This document shows, piece by piece, positions 7,234-16,173 of a stretch of DNA of 31,975 bases. The notes under the pieces are model-generated. The model was given only the letters and a program-made list of their open reading frames with translations, did not search any database and was not told the origin of the DNA. The position numbers were made by a program, and so were the translations under genes. The stretch covers positions 1 to 31,975 of the forward strand of contig JAAZBY010000007.1 in assembly GCA_012513595.1 (NCBI GenBank), given 5' to 3'. The stretch comes from Chloroflexota bacterium. GTDB taxonomy: Bacteria > Chloroflexota > Anaerolineae > UBA1429. How positions within the stretch are numbered: the stretch's first letter is position 1; every line of letters starts with the position of its first letter.

Positions 7234-8055
7234 ATGCTACGCCTGACCTGCGTGGTGGAGAACAAGGCCGCGCGCCCCGCCCTGCGCGCCGAGCACGGCC
7301 TGGCGGTGCTGGTGGAGACGGCCGACGGCCGCATTCTGTGGGACACTGGGGGGTCGGCCGATGTGTTCCTGCACAACTGGAAGGCCCTGGGGCTGGAGGG
7401 AACGCCCCTCAGCGCGGCGGCCCTCAGCCACGCGCACCTGGATCACACCGGCGGCCTGGCCGCGCTCCTGAAGGCCTACCCGGGGCTGCCGCTCTATGCC
7501 CATGCCGACATCGCCAGGCCCCGCTTCAGCCTGCGGGACGGCATCTACGCCCAGGGCCTCATCCTGCAGACGGAGGCCCTGGCTGCGGCCGCCGACCTAC
7601 ACCTGTCGGCCGAGGCGCAGGAGATCCTGCCCGGCGTACGCACCACCGGCACCGTCGCCCCGCGCCCGCACCCGACGGGTGGCGCCCCGCACCTGCGGGC
7701 CATGGACGACGGCGGGCGCCTCATCCCCGATCCCTACGCCGACGACATGTCCCTCGTCCTGGAGGGGGGCGACGGAGCGGTGCTCTTGTGCGGCTGCTGC
7801 CACGCCGGCCTGCGCAACACCATCGGCCGCTTGCGCGAGCTGACCTCCGCCCCGCTGCGGGCCGTCGCCGGGGGCACGCACCTGCACGAGGCGCCGCGCC
7901 CCGAGCTCGACGCCATCGTCGACCTGCTCGAGGCGGCCGGCCGCCCGGCCATCTACCTCAACCACTGCTCCGGAGACAAGACGCTCGCCTACCTGGCGAG
8001 CGTCTACGGGGGACAGGTGACCGCCTTTCACGGCGGCGACGTGCTGGAGTGGTGA
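7234..8055 (+). CDS. Metallo-beta-lactamase-fold hydrolase, dihydropterin / RFAP-synthase-like family
   Basis: A binuclear-metal hydrolase fold of 273 residues. The metal-binding motif SHAHLDHTGG gives His66, His68, Asp70 and His71; later ligands are likely in GCCHAG, GGTHLHEA and YLNHCSG. The overall pattern (short N-terminal VENKA segment, early DTGGS, C-terminal NHCSG) is that of proteins annotated as 7,8-dihydropterin-6-methyl-4-(beta-D-ribofuranosyl)aminobenzene 5'-phosphate synthase-like; the true substrate is unknown. Two ATGs lie 6 bp apart. The AGGAGG at 7221-7226 is 7 nt from 7234 but only 1 nt from 7228, so 7234 is chosen. It ends 3 bp from the end of gltX on the other strand, with no terminator between. 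Confidence 0.8.
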   Translation: MLRLTCVVENKAARPALRAEHGLAVLVETADGRILWDTGGSADVFLHNWKALGLEGTPLSAAALSHAHLDHTGGLAALLKAYPGLPLYAHADIARPRFSLRDGIYAQGLILQTEALAAAADLHLSAEAQEILPGVRTTGTVAPRPHPTGGAPHLRAMDDGGRLIPDPYADDMSLVLEGGDGAVLLCGCCHAGLRNTIGRLRELTSAPLRAVAGGTHLHEAPRPELDAIVDLLEAAGRPAIYLNHCSGDKTLAYLASVYGGQVTAFHGGDVLEW

Positions 8056-8058
8056 GGG

Positions 8059-9567
8059 TCAGGCCGAGGGCAGTGACAACAGGGCCATGAGCGCCTCAAC
8101 GCGGCGGATCACGGCGGGCCGGCCGATCAGGGCCAGCGTCTCAGGCAGGGAGGAGGTCGCCGCGCGGCCGGCCACGGCGATGCGCACCGGCATGTACAGG
8201 CCCCCGCGCGACCAGCCCAGCCGGGCCACCAACGCCTCGAGCAGGGCAGAGATGGTCGCGTCGCCCCAATCGGCGGGGGGCATCTCCGTCACCGCCTCGA
8301 GGAGGTACCCGAGCGCCTGGGCGTGCTCCGCCAGCGTGTGCCGTTTGGCGAAGCGATCGGTGCGCAGGAGCTCCAGGCAAGTGGCCGGAAGCGGGTCACG
8401 GAAGAAATACTCGGACAGGTCGGGCAGGTCGGCCAGCGTCTTGGTGCGTTCCTGCTCGAGGGCGGCGATGGCGCGCCAGCGCGGCTGCTCGCTGGCGGGG
8501 GCCTCGGCGGGCTCCACCAGGCCAGCCCGCCGCAGGAAGGGCCAGCCGCGGCCGGCCAGGTCCGCCACGCTCAGGCCGCGCAGGTAGTGGCCGTTCAGCC
8601 AGAGGAGTTTTTGCCGGTCAAAGATGGCGTTGGCCGGGCTGCAACGCTCCAGCGACCATGCGGCCAGGATCTCATCAAAGCTGAGCACCTCCTGGTCGCC
8701 GTCGGGGCTCCAGCCGCAGAGGGCCAGGTGGTTGATCATCGCCTCGGGGATATAGCCCTGGTCGCGGAACTCGCCGATGTACACCGCCCCCGTGCGCTTG
8801 GAAATCTTGGAGCGGTCGGGGTTCAGGAGCAGGCCAAGATGGCCGAACTGCGGCGGGGCGTAGCCGAGGGCCTCGTACATCTGCAGCTGCGGGAAGGTGT
8901 TGGAGATGTGCTCGGCGCTGCGCAGCACGTGCGAGATGGCCATGTGGTGCTCGTCCACCACGGTGGCGAAGGAGTAGACGGGCAGCCCGTTGGCCTTCAT
9001 GATCACCGGGTCGCCGAGGAGAGAGGCGTCCTGGGCGATCTCGCCCTGGACCAGGTCAGTAAAGGCCATCGGCCGCGGGTCGATGCGCAGCCGAATGACG
9101 TAGGGCGCGCCCCTTTCCTTCAGGGCCTGGACGCGGGAGGGGGGCAGGTCGCGGCAGCGGCCCGAATAGAGGGGCGGCCGGCCCGCGGCGCGGGCGGCGG
9201 CCCGTTCGGCGGCAAGATCGTCGCGCGTGCAAAAGCACGGATAGGCCCGCCCCGCAGCGAGCAGCTGCTCACAGGCGGCGGTGTATAGGTCCAGCCGCTC
9301 AGACTGGCGGTAGGGCCCGCAGGGGCCGCCGACGTCAGGGCCCTCGTCCCAAGCGAGGTTCAGCCAGCGCAGCCCCTCGTAGACGCCGAGCTCGGAGGCG
9401 GCGGTGGAACGCTTGACATCGGTGTCATCGATGCGTAGGATAAAGGAGCCGTGATGCTGGCGGGCCAGCAGCAGGTTGTAGAGGGCGTTTCGCGCAGTGC
9501 CCACGTGGGCGTTGCCCGTCGGGCTCGGCGCGATGCGCACCCTCACCGGTCGTCCTGCCTGATCCAT
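8059..9567 (-). CDS. gltX: Glutamyl-tRNA synthetase
   Basis: Class I aminoacyl-tRNA synthetase that charges tRNA-Glu (or both tRNA-Glu and tRNA-Gln where the latter is then amidated). 502 residues from the ATG at 9567, which is preceded by GGGGGGA. A longer in-frame reading from 9615 lacks the ribosome site and adds residues before the conserved start. The HIGH-type motif is in RIAPSPTGNAHVGTARNALYN (NAHVG at 19-23) and the KMSKS-type motif is KISKR at 254-258. FILRIDDTD follows the first motif as in the family. Length and motifs are intact. Whether it is discriminating or non-discriminating cannot be told here. No tRNA gene is nearby. Confidence 0.95.
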   Translation of the reverse strand: MDQAGRPVRVRIAPSPTGNAHVGTARNALYNLLLARQHHGSFILRIDDTDVKRSTAASELGVYEGLRWLNLAWDEGPDVGGPCGPYRQSERLDLYTAACEQLLAAGRAYPCFCTRDDLAAERAAARAAGRPPLYSGRCRDLPPSRVQALKERGAPYVIRLRIDPRPMAFTDLVQGEIAQDASLLGDPVIMKANGLPVYSFATVVDEHHMAISHVLRSAEHISNTFPQLQMYEALGYAPPQFGHLGLLLNPDRSKISKRTGAVYIGEFRDQGYIPEAMINHLALCGWSPDGDQEVLSFDEILAAWSLERCSPANAIFDRQKLLWLNGHYLRGLSVADLAGRGWPFLRRAGLVEPAEAPASEQPRWRAIAALEQERTKTLADLPDLSEYFFRDPLPATCLELLRTDRFAKRHTLAEHAQALGYLLEAVTEMPPADWGDATISALLEALVARLGWSRGGLYMPVRIAVAGRAATSSLPETLALIGRPAVIRRVEALMALLSLPSA

Positions 9568-9881
9568 CTTTTCCCCCCGCACTATCGCCCCAGATCGCTT
9601 GGCCGCGCTGCCCACCAGGGCGGGCTAACAAACCTGCCCCCGCAGATCCACACCTGGGGGGCAGAAGGACGTCCTTGGCTCTTCCACACTTGAGTATAGC
9701 GGGGCAGGGTTCTACGTCAAGGAGTCGCAGCGCTCTCTCGCGCGCTCTGACGGAGGCGATCCGCGTCCTGCGGCCCGGCCCCCAGAACGGCACCCGCTGT
9801 GCCGGCGTGGCTACGCACCCAGCCGTCCTCCCCCTTTCCTGCCGGGCACATGAGCGACGATGCCAGAGAGGACGGTGTTGA
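9568..9881. other. Divergent intergenic region between gltX and the AAA+ gene
   Basis: 314 bp without a credible gene. On the minus strand it holds the gltX promoter (9693-9720) and a leader of about 120 nt containing an inverted repeat, CTGCCCCC (9634-9641) with GGGGGCAG (9657-9664), not followed by a T run. No T-box sequence (TGGNACCGCG) is present in this leader. I could not identify a convincing plus-strand promoter for the AAA+ gene, though GAGAGG at 9865-9870 serves as its ribosome site. Confidence 0.6.
9693..9720 (-). promoter_or_regulatory. Promoter of gltX
   Basis: Read on the minus strand: TTGACG (9720-9715), 16 nt, TATACT (9698-9693). Both boxes match the consensus at 5 of 6 places. 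Transcription would start near 9686, leaving a leader of about 120 nt. Confidence 0.65.
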
Positions 9882-11069
9882 GTGTCAGCAGTAGAGGAGC
9901 TTGCCATTCCGCCCACGGCGGTGAAGGCCGCCCGCGGGCAGGAGAACCCGCTGGACCGTCTGGATGCCTACCTGCACAAGCACGTCCGTGGCCAGGAGCG
10001 CGCCATCGAGAGCATTGTGCGCGCCTTTAACCGCGCCCGCTACGGCTTTGCGGCCGGGCGGCTGGACCGCCCCATCGCGGTGCTCCTGTTCCTGGGGCCC
10101 ACCGGCGTGGGCAAGACGGAGACGGCCAAGCGCCTGGCCGAGTACCTCCACCCGGACCAGAAGGCCTTCCTGAAGATCGACTGCAGCCTCTTTTCGCAGG
10201 GGCACGAGATCGCCGCCCTGGTGGGCGCGCCGCCCGCCTACGTCGGGCGCGACCAGAAACCCCTCTTTGACCCGGAGATCATCGGCATCCCCAACTCGGT
10301 GATCCTCTTTGATGAGATCGAAAAGGCCTCCACCGAGTTCCGCCATCTGATGCTGCAGATCATGGAAGACGGGGAGGTCACCCTGCTGAACGGCGGCCAG
10401 CGGGTGAACTTTCGCAACAGCATCATCATCATGACCACCAATGCCGGCGCCCGCGAGATGGTGGACTATATCCAGGGGCGGCGGCTGGGCTTTGCCTCGC
10501 GGGCCGAGGCGGCCGAGCGCATGGGCGCCAATATCTACTCGATCGGCAGTGAGGCGCTGCAGAAGGTCTTTACCCCCGAGTGGCTGAACCGCATCGACGA
10601 GACGATCGCCTTCCGCCCGCTCTCGTTCGAGACGTTGCACCAGATTCTCGACGGCATGATCGACGAGGCCAACGATAGCTACCTCAAGCAGGGGCTGCGG
10701 GTGCGCATGACCGAGGCCGCCAAGGATCTGGTGCTGCACAAGGCCTTCACGCCCGAGTTCGGCGCGCGGCCGCTGCGCGCCCGGCTGATGAAAGAGGTGG
10801 AGGCCCCCCTGGCCGACATGCTGGCCTCCGGCGGGATCCCCAAGGGGGCGGAGATCTGGATCGACGCCACCGGCGAGACCGAGTTCGGCAAAGAGCTGGC
10901 CATCTACTACCAGCGCTCGGAGGAGCTGCTGGCCGTCGCCCTGGAACACGAGCGGGCCATGGACCAGGCCAGGGCAGAGCCGTCCGACGGCAAGGCGGCG
11001 GCCGTCGGCTCCGGCGGGCCGTCCCGGCAGGCTTCCACCGCCCGCCAGGAACCGCGCGACAAGAGGTAG
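9882..11069 (+). CDS. Single-ring AAA+ ATPase resembling the ClpB/ClpC second (D2) domain
   Basis: 395 residues from a GTG start with GAGAGG upstream. It shows a complete AAA+ module: Walker A GPTGVGKT (72-79), Walker B VILFDE (140-145), sensor-1 TTNAG, the arginine-finger segment PEWLNRIDE (Arg237), and sensor-2 GARPLR (294-299). The opening segment RLDAYLHKHVRGQERAIESI and the small domain match the D2 module of ClpB/ClpC/ClpA rather than ClpX: there is no N-terminal zinc-binding domain, Clp N-domain, first AAA module or coiled-coil middle domain. Residues after about 345 are a charged, Ala/Ser-rich, probably disordered tail. I see no clear IGF/IGL loop for ClpP binding. Likely an unfoldase or remodelling ATPase of unknown client; transcribed alone and closed by a strong terminator. 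Confidence 0.8.
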   Translation: MSAVEELAIPPTAVKAARGQENPLDRLDAYLHKHVRGQERAIESIVRAFNRARYGFAAGRLDRPIAVLLFLGPTGVGKTETAKRLAEYLHPDQKAFLKIDCSLFSQGHEIAALVGAPPAYVGRDQKPLFDPEIIGIPNSVILFDEIEKASTEFRHLMLQIMEDGEVTLLNGGQRVNFRNSIIIMTTNAGAREMVDYIQGRRLGFASRAEAAERMGANIYSIGSEALQKVFTPEWLNRIDETIAFRPLSFETLHQILDGMIDEANDSYLKQGLRVRMTEAAKDLVLHKAFTPEFGARPLRARLMKEVEAPLADMLASGGIPKGAEIWIDATGETEFGKELAIYYQRSEELLAVALEHERAMDQARAEPSDGKAAAVGSGGPSRQASTARQEPRDKR

Positions 11070-11098
11070 CCGGCCTGGCCCCCGCGCCCGACGCGTAC

Positions 11099-11140
11099 GG
11101 GGCCTGGGCGAGCGTGCTCGCCCAGGCCCCTTCCGTTTTC
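11099..11140 (+). terminator. Strong intrinsic terminator between the AAA+ gene and zwf
   Basis: GGGGCCTGGGCGAGC (11099-11113) and its exact reverse complement (11116-11130) around GT, followed on the plus strand by TTCCGTTTTC. The T-rich side serves the AAA+ gene. The same hairpin stands 29 bp past the convergent zwf stop and may also end the minus-strand operon. Confidence 0.75.
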
Positions 11141-11159
11141 CTCGCGGAGGGCCGCCCTC

Positions 11160-12635
11160 CTAGCCCAGCGGTGCGGCGGGCGCCCCCGGGAGGCGGGTCA
11201 TGTCCAGCCATTGGCGGCCGTCGCGGGCCATGAAGGCGTCGGCCGCGGCGGGCCCTTGGCTCCCCGGCGGGTAAGGGAGCGCGTCGCCCACGTCGAGGAG
11301 TGGCTCCATCAGGGCCCAGGCCAGCTCGATCTCGTCGCTGCGGGCGAACAGGCCGGCGTCCCCCTGGATCGCGTCGAGGAGCAGCCGCTCGTAAGCCTCG
11401 GGCAGGGCGCGGGCCCCGTAGAATCCCTCGTAGCGAAAGACCATCTGCACCGGCCTAGCGCGCATGCCGGCCCCCGGCTCCTTGGCGCCGAAGGAGAGCA
11501 CCACACCCTCATTGGGCTGGATGAACAGGCAGAGGCGGTTGGGCTGCGGGTCAGGGCTGGAAAGGAAGAGGAGGTGCGGCACCCGCCGGAACTCGAGCGA
11601 GATCTCGGTGGTCTTGGCCGCCAAGGCCTTGCCGCTGCGCAGGTAAAAGGGCACCCCTTGCCAGCGCCAGTTGTCCACGTACAGCCTCAGGGCCGCATAG
11701 GTCGGCGTGCCCGAGGTGGGCCGCACGTGGGGCTCCCGCCGGTAGCCCTCGTACTGGCCCACCACCAGGTCCGCGGGGCTGAGCGGGCGCACCGCCTGGA
11801 GGACCTTGACCTTCTCATCGCGCAGGGTGCGGGCGTTGAGGGCCGAGGGCGGCTCCATGGCCGTCAGCGCCAAGAGTTGCAGGAGGTGGTTCTGGAAGAT
11901 GTCTCGCAGGACGCCGGCGCCGTCATAGTAGCCCGCCCGATGGCCGACCCCCTCGTCCTCAGCCATGGTGATCTGCACGTGGTCGATGTAGTTGCGGTTC
12001 CAGAGCGGCTCAAAGATGGCGTTGGCGAAGCGGAACAGGAGGACGTTCTGAACGGTCTCTTTGCCGAGGTAATGGTCGATGCGGAAGACCTGCTCCTCGG
12101 CAAAGCTCGCGTGCAGGTGGGCGTTCAGGGCCCGGGCGGAGGCCAGGTCGCGGCCGAAGGGCTTTTCCACGATGATGCGCACCCAGCCGCGGGGGCTCCG
12201 CTGCAAACCCGCCTCGCCCAGCCTGGCGACCACCTCGGGGTACAGGGCGGGCGGCAGGGCCAGGTAGAAGAGGCGATTTCCGCCGGTACCGTGGGTGCGG
12301 TCCAGCCCGTCGAGCAGGCTGGCCAGCGCGGCGTAGGTGGCGGGATCGGCATAGTCCCCGGAGAGGTAGTGGATCCGGGCCGCAAAGGAGGGCCACAGGG
12401 CGCAGACGGTGGGGTCCAGCCGGGCATATTCCTGGACGCCGTCGTAGAGCTGATAGCCCAGGGCCTCCAAACTGAGGGGCGTGCGGGCCACGCCCACCAC
12501 CTGCGTGTGCTCATCGAGGAGGCCCTCGCAGGCCAGCGAATGCAGCGCCGGGACGAGCTTGCGCCGGGTAAGGTCACCCGAGGCGCCAAAGATCACCACG
12601 GTGCAGGGCTCGGAGGGCGCGCCACTGGCGGGCAT
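11160..12635 (-). CDS. zwf: Glucose-6-phosphate 1-dehydrogenase
   Basis: Oxidises glucose 6-phosphate to 6-phosphogluconolactone with NAD(P)+, the first step of the oxidative pentose phosphate pathway; cytoplasmic. 491 residues from the ATG at 12635, chosen because the cofactor-binding [12 protein letters not shown] (residues 16-27) begins at the usual distance and the longer frame upstream overlaps another gene. The family signature RIDHYLGKE sits at 185-193, with Asp187-His188 of the active site. Further blocks are EKPFG, the [20 protein letters not shown] segment and [14 protein letters not shown], all full length. It starts 4 bp after the preceding ferrochelatase-like gene, so it is probably the last gene of the ATP synthase operon. 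No 6-phosphogluconolactonase or gnd gene follows in the window. Confidence 0.95.
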   Translation of the reverse strand: MPASGAPSEPCTVVIFGASGDLTRRKLVPALHSLACEGLLDEHTQVVGVARTPLSLEALGYQLYDGVQEYARLDPTVCALWPSFAARIHYLSGDYADPATYAALASLLDGLDRTHGTGGNRLFYLALPPALYPEVVARLGEAGLQRSPRGWVRIIVEKPFGRDLASARALNAHLHASFAEEQVFRIDHYLGKETVQNVLLFRFANAIFEPLWNRNYIDHVQITMAEDEGVGHRAGYYDGAGVLRDIFQNHLLQLLALTAMEPPSALNARTLRDEKVKVLQAVRPLSPADLVVGQYEGYRREPHVRPTSGTPTYAALRLYVDNWRWQGVPFYLRSGKALAAKTTEISLEFRRVPHLLFLSSPDPQPNRLCLFIQPNEGVVLSFGAKEPGAGMRARPVQMVFRYEGFYGARALPEAYERLLLDAIQGDAGLFARSDEIELAWALMEPLLDVGDALPYPPGSQGPAAADAFMARDGRQWLDMTRLPGAPAAPLG

Positions 12636-12639
12636 CGGG

Positions 12640-13527
12640 CTACCCCGTATCTGCGGGCAGCGCGGCCCGCACGGCTGCGGCAAGGCCGGCGACGAGGGGG
12701 GCGGCCAGGTCAGTGAGGGGCGCGGGATCCTGGCCGCAGAGCAGGGCCTGCAGGCGCCCGTCGAGGCGCGCCGAAAGGGCCGCGTCGGGCCCGGAGGGCA
12801 GCACGGTGACCTGCACCCCCAACTCGCGGACGCGCGAGCGGGTGATCTCCCCGCGCAGCAGGTCGGGGAGAGCGTCCTCGCCGGCAACCGGCGCCAGGAG
12901 CACCCGGCGGTGCCCCGCTTCGGCCAGGCGCGACAGCGTCGAGGCCAGGGAGGGCGCACCGCTCAGCATGACGGCCTCCGCGGCATAGCCGGAGCCCAGC
13001 GCCTGCCCGAGCGCTGCGGCCACCCCGCCCAGCCAGCCCTCGGCCGTCTCGGTAGGGGCCAGGCGCGCGTAGGCCGCGCGAATGCGGGCCAAGGCCCACG
13101 GCCGGGCGAACCAGTGCGGCGTCGGGCGGCCGGCGGCCTCGCAGCGGCGCAGGCGTCGCGCCCAGGGGCCCGGGCCGTCGTAGGTGCGCGGGTCCCCATC
13201 GGCGACCAGGAGGAGCGCCACGCGCGGGTCGGCTACTTCTGGGCGGGGCGGCAGGGCACGGGGCAGCGGCTCATCGACCTTGCTCGCCTCGCGGGCGTGG
13301 CCGGCATAGGCCACCAGGGCCGTGGCCAGCAGCACGAACAGCGCGAGCAGCAGGCCGCCGGCGCCGGAGGTCGGTACCAGCCAGGCGGCCATGCCCAAGC
13401 CGGCCAGCGCGGCCACGATGGCCACGGTGCGATGCCGGCGGGCCCGCTCAGCCGGGGCCACCAAGTAGTTGACCACGTTCCACCCCAGGGCCACCCCGGC
13501 CACCAGGAGCACCACCCGATTCCACAC
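12640..13527 (-). CDS. Membrane-anchored protein with a degenerate ferrochelatase-like domain
   Basis: 295 residues from a GTG at 13527, with GGAAGGA about 9 nt upstream; longer in-frame starts lack a site. The first 95 residues carry three hydrophobic helices ([52 protein letters not shown]). The soluble part starts with [16 protein letters not shown] and continues [26 protein letters not shown], then [30 protein letters not shown]. By eye this follows the order of Bacillus-type ferrochelatase (LLVMAYGTP, GRKP, YEAIGG, then the VLAPH strand), but the metal-inserting His after LLAP is Val and only one half of the two-domain fold is evident. I would not assign chelatase activity. It lies 61 bp after atpG and 4 bp before zwf, apparently in the same transcript. 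It may instead be an unrelated Rossmann-like fold. Confidence 0.55.
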   Translation of the reverse strand: MWNRVVLLVAGVALGWNVVNYLVAPAERARRHRTVAIVAALAGLGMAAWLVPTSGAGGLLLALFVLLATALVAYAGHAREASKVDEPLPRALPPRPEVADPRVALLLVADGDPRTYDGPGPWARRLRRCEAAGRPTPHWFARPWALARIRAAYARLAPTETAEGWLGGVAAALGQALGSGYAAEAVMLSGAPSLASTLSRLAEAGHRRVLLAPVAGEDALPDLLRGEITRSRVRELGVQVTVLPSGPDAALSARLDGRLQALLCGQDPAPLTDLAAPLVAGLAAAVRAALPADTG

Positions 13528-13588
13528 GTGCGTTCGTCCTTCCAGGTGCCGCGGACTTTCCCCGCCCGGGGGCGCGGCCAGAACTCCG

Positions 13589-14491
13589 TTACCGCGGTGG
13601 CGCGCCGGGGCCGCGCAGGCCACCCGTTCCACCGATGAGGTCGAGCATCTCCATGGTGATGGCGTGTTGGCGGGCGGTGTGGTAGGCCAGGGTCAGCTCT
13701 TCGATCAGGCGCGCCAGGTTGCTGGTGGCCGAGTCCATGGCGCGGTAGCGCGCGGACTGCTCGCTGGCGGACGATTCCATCACCATGCGGTACAGGCTCA
13801 CCAGGGCGCGGTCGGCGACGGCCTGCCGGAACATCGGGTGCGGGTCCGTCTCGACGATCGGCTGCGGCCAAACCGGCTCCTCATCGACGGGCAGGACGCT
13901 GGCGTCGATCGGCAGCCACAGCCGTGAAACCGGCTCCGGCGTGGCCGTGGCCTGGTAGGGCGCGCCGATCACATAGATGCCGTCGATCTCTCCCTGGCCC
14001 AACAGCCCGATGAGCCGCGCCGCCAGGCCCCGCACCAGGCCCCAGGAGGGCACCCGCGTCACCGGCAGCGCCTCACTCAGGAGGAGCGGCCAGCCACGCG
14101 AGGTGAAATGGGCCGCGGCGCGGCTGCCCAGCGCCGCCACCTGCACCAGGTCGGAGCGGACCTGCTGCTCGGCGATCAGCCGCTCAGCACCGGTCAACAC
14201 CACGTCGTTGTAGGCGCCGCACAGCCCCCGCTCGGAGGCGATCACCAGCATCGCCGGCCGGAGCGGCGTGGCCCGGCGGACCACCAGCGCCCTGCGCAGG
14301 TCATCCTCGGACACCAGCGGCACCAGGACGCGCAACACCTCGGACAGGTGGGCCAGGTAGGCGTTGCTGGCGCGCATGCGGCGCAGCGCCACCTGCCACC
14401 CGCCCATGGCGATGGTGCGCAGCGACGTCACGATCGGCTCGACGCTCTGGATGTTCTCCAGGCGGTCCTTGATCCGCTCGAGGTCCTCCAT
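13589..14491 (-). CDS. atpG: ATP synthase F1 subunit gamma (N-type)
   Basis: Central rotor stalk that couples ring rotation to the catalytic hexamer. 300 residues from the ATG at 14491, which overlaps the atpA stop by one base (TGATG); a longer open frame running back into atpA is discarded because it is out-of-frame atpA sequence. The N-terminus MEDLERIKDRLENIQSVEPI and the SERGLCGAYND segment match the gamma family, as does the C-terminal helix SATSNLARLIEELTLAYHTARQHAITMEMLDLIGG with the conserved R/K-Q-x-x-I-T-x-E pattern. The first helix is shorter on the classical KMV motif (SLRTIAMGGWQVA), typical of divergent N-type gammas. Confidence 0.88.
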   Translation of the reverse strand: MEDLERIKDRLENIQSVEPIVTSLRTIAMGGWQVALRRMRASNAYLAHLSEVLRVLVPLVSEDDLRRALVVRRATPLRPAMLVIASERGLCGAYNDVVLTGAERLIAEQQVRSDLVQVAALGSRAAAHFTSRGWPLLLSEALPVTRVPSWGLVRGLAARLIGLLGQGEIDGIYVIGAPYQATATPEPVSRLWLPIDASVLPVDEEPVWPQPIVETDPHPMFRQAVADRALVSLYRMVMESSASEQSARYRAMDSATSNLARLIEELTLAYHTARQHAITMEMLDLIGGTGGLRGPGAPPR

Positions 14492-16173
14492 CAGTCGCGG
14501 TCCCGGGCGAATTCCTCGCCGAAAGCGGCCATCAGCGCCTCGAGGTCGCGCTCCAGGTCCCCATCGAGAGCGCGCTCCTGTTCGATGCGGCGGATGACGC
14601 TGCGATACTCCCGCCGGGCATAGGTCCACAGGGCGCGCTCGTACTCGCGCACCTGGGCCACCTCGAGCCCGTCGATGTAGCCGCTGGTGGCGGCGTAGAG
14701 GATCAGGACCTGCTGCCAGAGCTCGAGCGTCTCATGCGCGGCCTGCTTGAGCACCTCGCGCAGGCGCACGCCGCGGGCGATCTGTTGCTGGGTGGCGCGG
14801 TCGATCTCGGTGCCAAAGCGCGCAAAGTGGGCAACCTCTTCGTACTGGGCCAGCTCCAGCTTGAGCTGGCCGCTCACCCGGCGCATGATCGGCGCCTGGG
14901 CCGCCCCGCCCACCCGTGAGACCGACAGCCCCACGTCCACCGCCGGGCGCACCCCCTGGTTAAAGAGCTCCGGGCTCAGGTAGATCTGCCCGTCAGTGAT
15001 GGAGATCAGGTTGGTGGGGATGTAGGCCGAGATGTTGCCGCGCCGCGTCTCCACGATGGGCAGGGCCGTGATGCTGCCGCCGCCGTGCTCGTCGGAAAGG
15101 CGCGCCGAGCGCTCCAGGAGCCGGGCGTGCAGGTAAAAGATGTCGCCGGGGTAGGCCTCGCGCCCGGGCGGGCGCCGCAGCAAGAGCGATAGCTCCCGGT
15201 AGGCGTCGGCATGGCGGGTCAGGTCGTCGTAGACGATCAGGACGTCGCGGCCATGGTCGAGGTAGTACTCGGCCATGGTGATGCCCACGTAGGGGGCCAG
15301 GTACACCAGCGCCGGCGGCTCGTCGGGGGAGGCCATCACGACGATGGTGTGCTCCATGGCGCCGGCCGCCTCCAGCGCGTCGATCACCTGCAACACCGAG
15401 GACTTGCGCTGCCCGATGCTGACGTAGACGCAGACGACGCCCTGGTCCTTCTGGTGGATGATGGCATCGAGGGCCAGGCTGGTCTTGCCGGTCTGGCGGT
15501 CGCCGACGATGAGCTCGCGCTGGCCGCGCCCCACCGGCACGATGGCGTCCACCGCCTTGATGCCGGTATGGAGCGGCTGGTCGACGGCCTGCCGTTCGAC
15601 GACGCCCGGCGCCGCGCGCTCGATAAAGCGCCGCTCGTCGGCCAGGAGGCGCCCCTTGCCATCGACCGGCTCGCCCAGGGGGTTGACGACGCGGCCCAGC
15701 AGCCGCTCACCCACCGGGACGAGGATGCGCCGGCCCGTGGGCCACACCAGGTCGCCCCCCTGGATGCCGTCGTAGGGGCCCAGGAGGATGCAGTCGATCC
15801 AGTCGCTCTCCAGGTTCATGACCAGGCCCGTCACGCCGGAGGGGAAGAGGAGCAGTTCGTCGGTCTGCGCCTGCGGCAAGCCCCACACCGAGGCGACCCC
15901 GTCGCCCACCTGGCGGACGATGCCGACGTCCTTGGCCTGCACGCCCGGGTGGGCCGCATGGCTTTCGCGCACAAAGCCGGCCAGCAGCGTCTCTAGGGCG
16001 GCCTGCGGGCGGTGCCGCAGGCGGCGCAGCGCCCTGGCGGGCACCTCGCCCCCCAACGGTTCGGAGGGGGGGCCGAACGTGCCGGCCAGCGGCGCAGCCC
16101 CCACAGGCCGCGCGCCCTCAGGGGCGGGCGGGGAGAGCGGTGCGTCTCTCGTGGCGTCAGGCATGCTAGGCAC
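14491..16173 (-). CDS. atpA: ATP synthase F1 subunit alpha (N-type), with N-terminal extension
   Basis: Non-catalytic nucleotide-binding subunit of the F1 head. 560 residues, about 50 longer than usual. The core begins near residue 48 (RALRRLRHRPQAALETLLAG), and Walker A GDRQTGKT is at 224-231. Also visible are the YVSIGQRKSSV segment, LIVYDDLTRHADAYRELSLLLRRPPGREAYPGDIFYLH, ITDGQIYLSPELFNQGVRPAVDVGLSVSRVGG (with the Arg that reaches the neighbouring catalytic site) and a helical C-terminal domain. The extra first 45 residues are Pro/Ala/Gly-rich and unlike the rest; they could be real or the true start may be an internal codon. The start overlaps atpF by 8 bp. Confidence 0.93.
   Translation of the reverse strand: MPSMPDATRDAPLSPPAPEGARPVGAAPLAGTFGPPSEPLGGEVPARALRRLRHRPQAALETLLAGFVRESHAAHPGVQAKDVGIVRQVGDGVASVWGLPQAQTDELLLFPSGVTGLVMNLESDWIDCILLGPYDGIQGGDLVWPTGRRILVPVGERLLGRVVNPLGEPVDGKGRLLADERRFIERAAPGVVERQAVDQPLHTGIKAVDAIVPVGRGQRELIVGDRQTGKTSLALDAIIHQKDQGVVCVYVSIGQRKSSVLQVIDALEAAGAMEHTIVVMASPDEPPALVYLAPYVGITMAEYYLDHGRDVLIVYDDLTRHADAYRELSLLLRRPPGREAYPGDIFYLHARLLERSARLSDEHGGGSITALPIVETRRGNISAYIPTNLISITDGQIYLSPELFNQGVRPAVDVGLSVSRVGGAAQAPIMRRVSGQLKLELAQYEEVAHFARFGTEIDRATQQQIARGVRLREVLKQAAHETLELWQQVLILYAATSGYIDGLEVAQVREYERALWTYARREYRSVIRRIEQERALDGDLERDLEALMAAFGEEFARDRD

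Noticed and set aside
9568..9690. T-box or other aminoacyl-tRNA sensor in the gltX leader
   Set aside because: The TGGNACCGCG box is absent and only a short inverted repeat is visible.
14491..14629. Longer start for atpG within atpA
   Set aside because: The extra 46 residues are out-of-frame atpA sequence; the ATG at 14491 overlapping the atpA stop begins the conserved gamma N-terminus.
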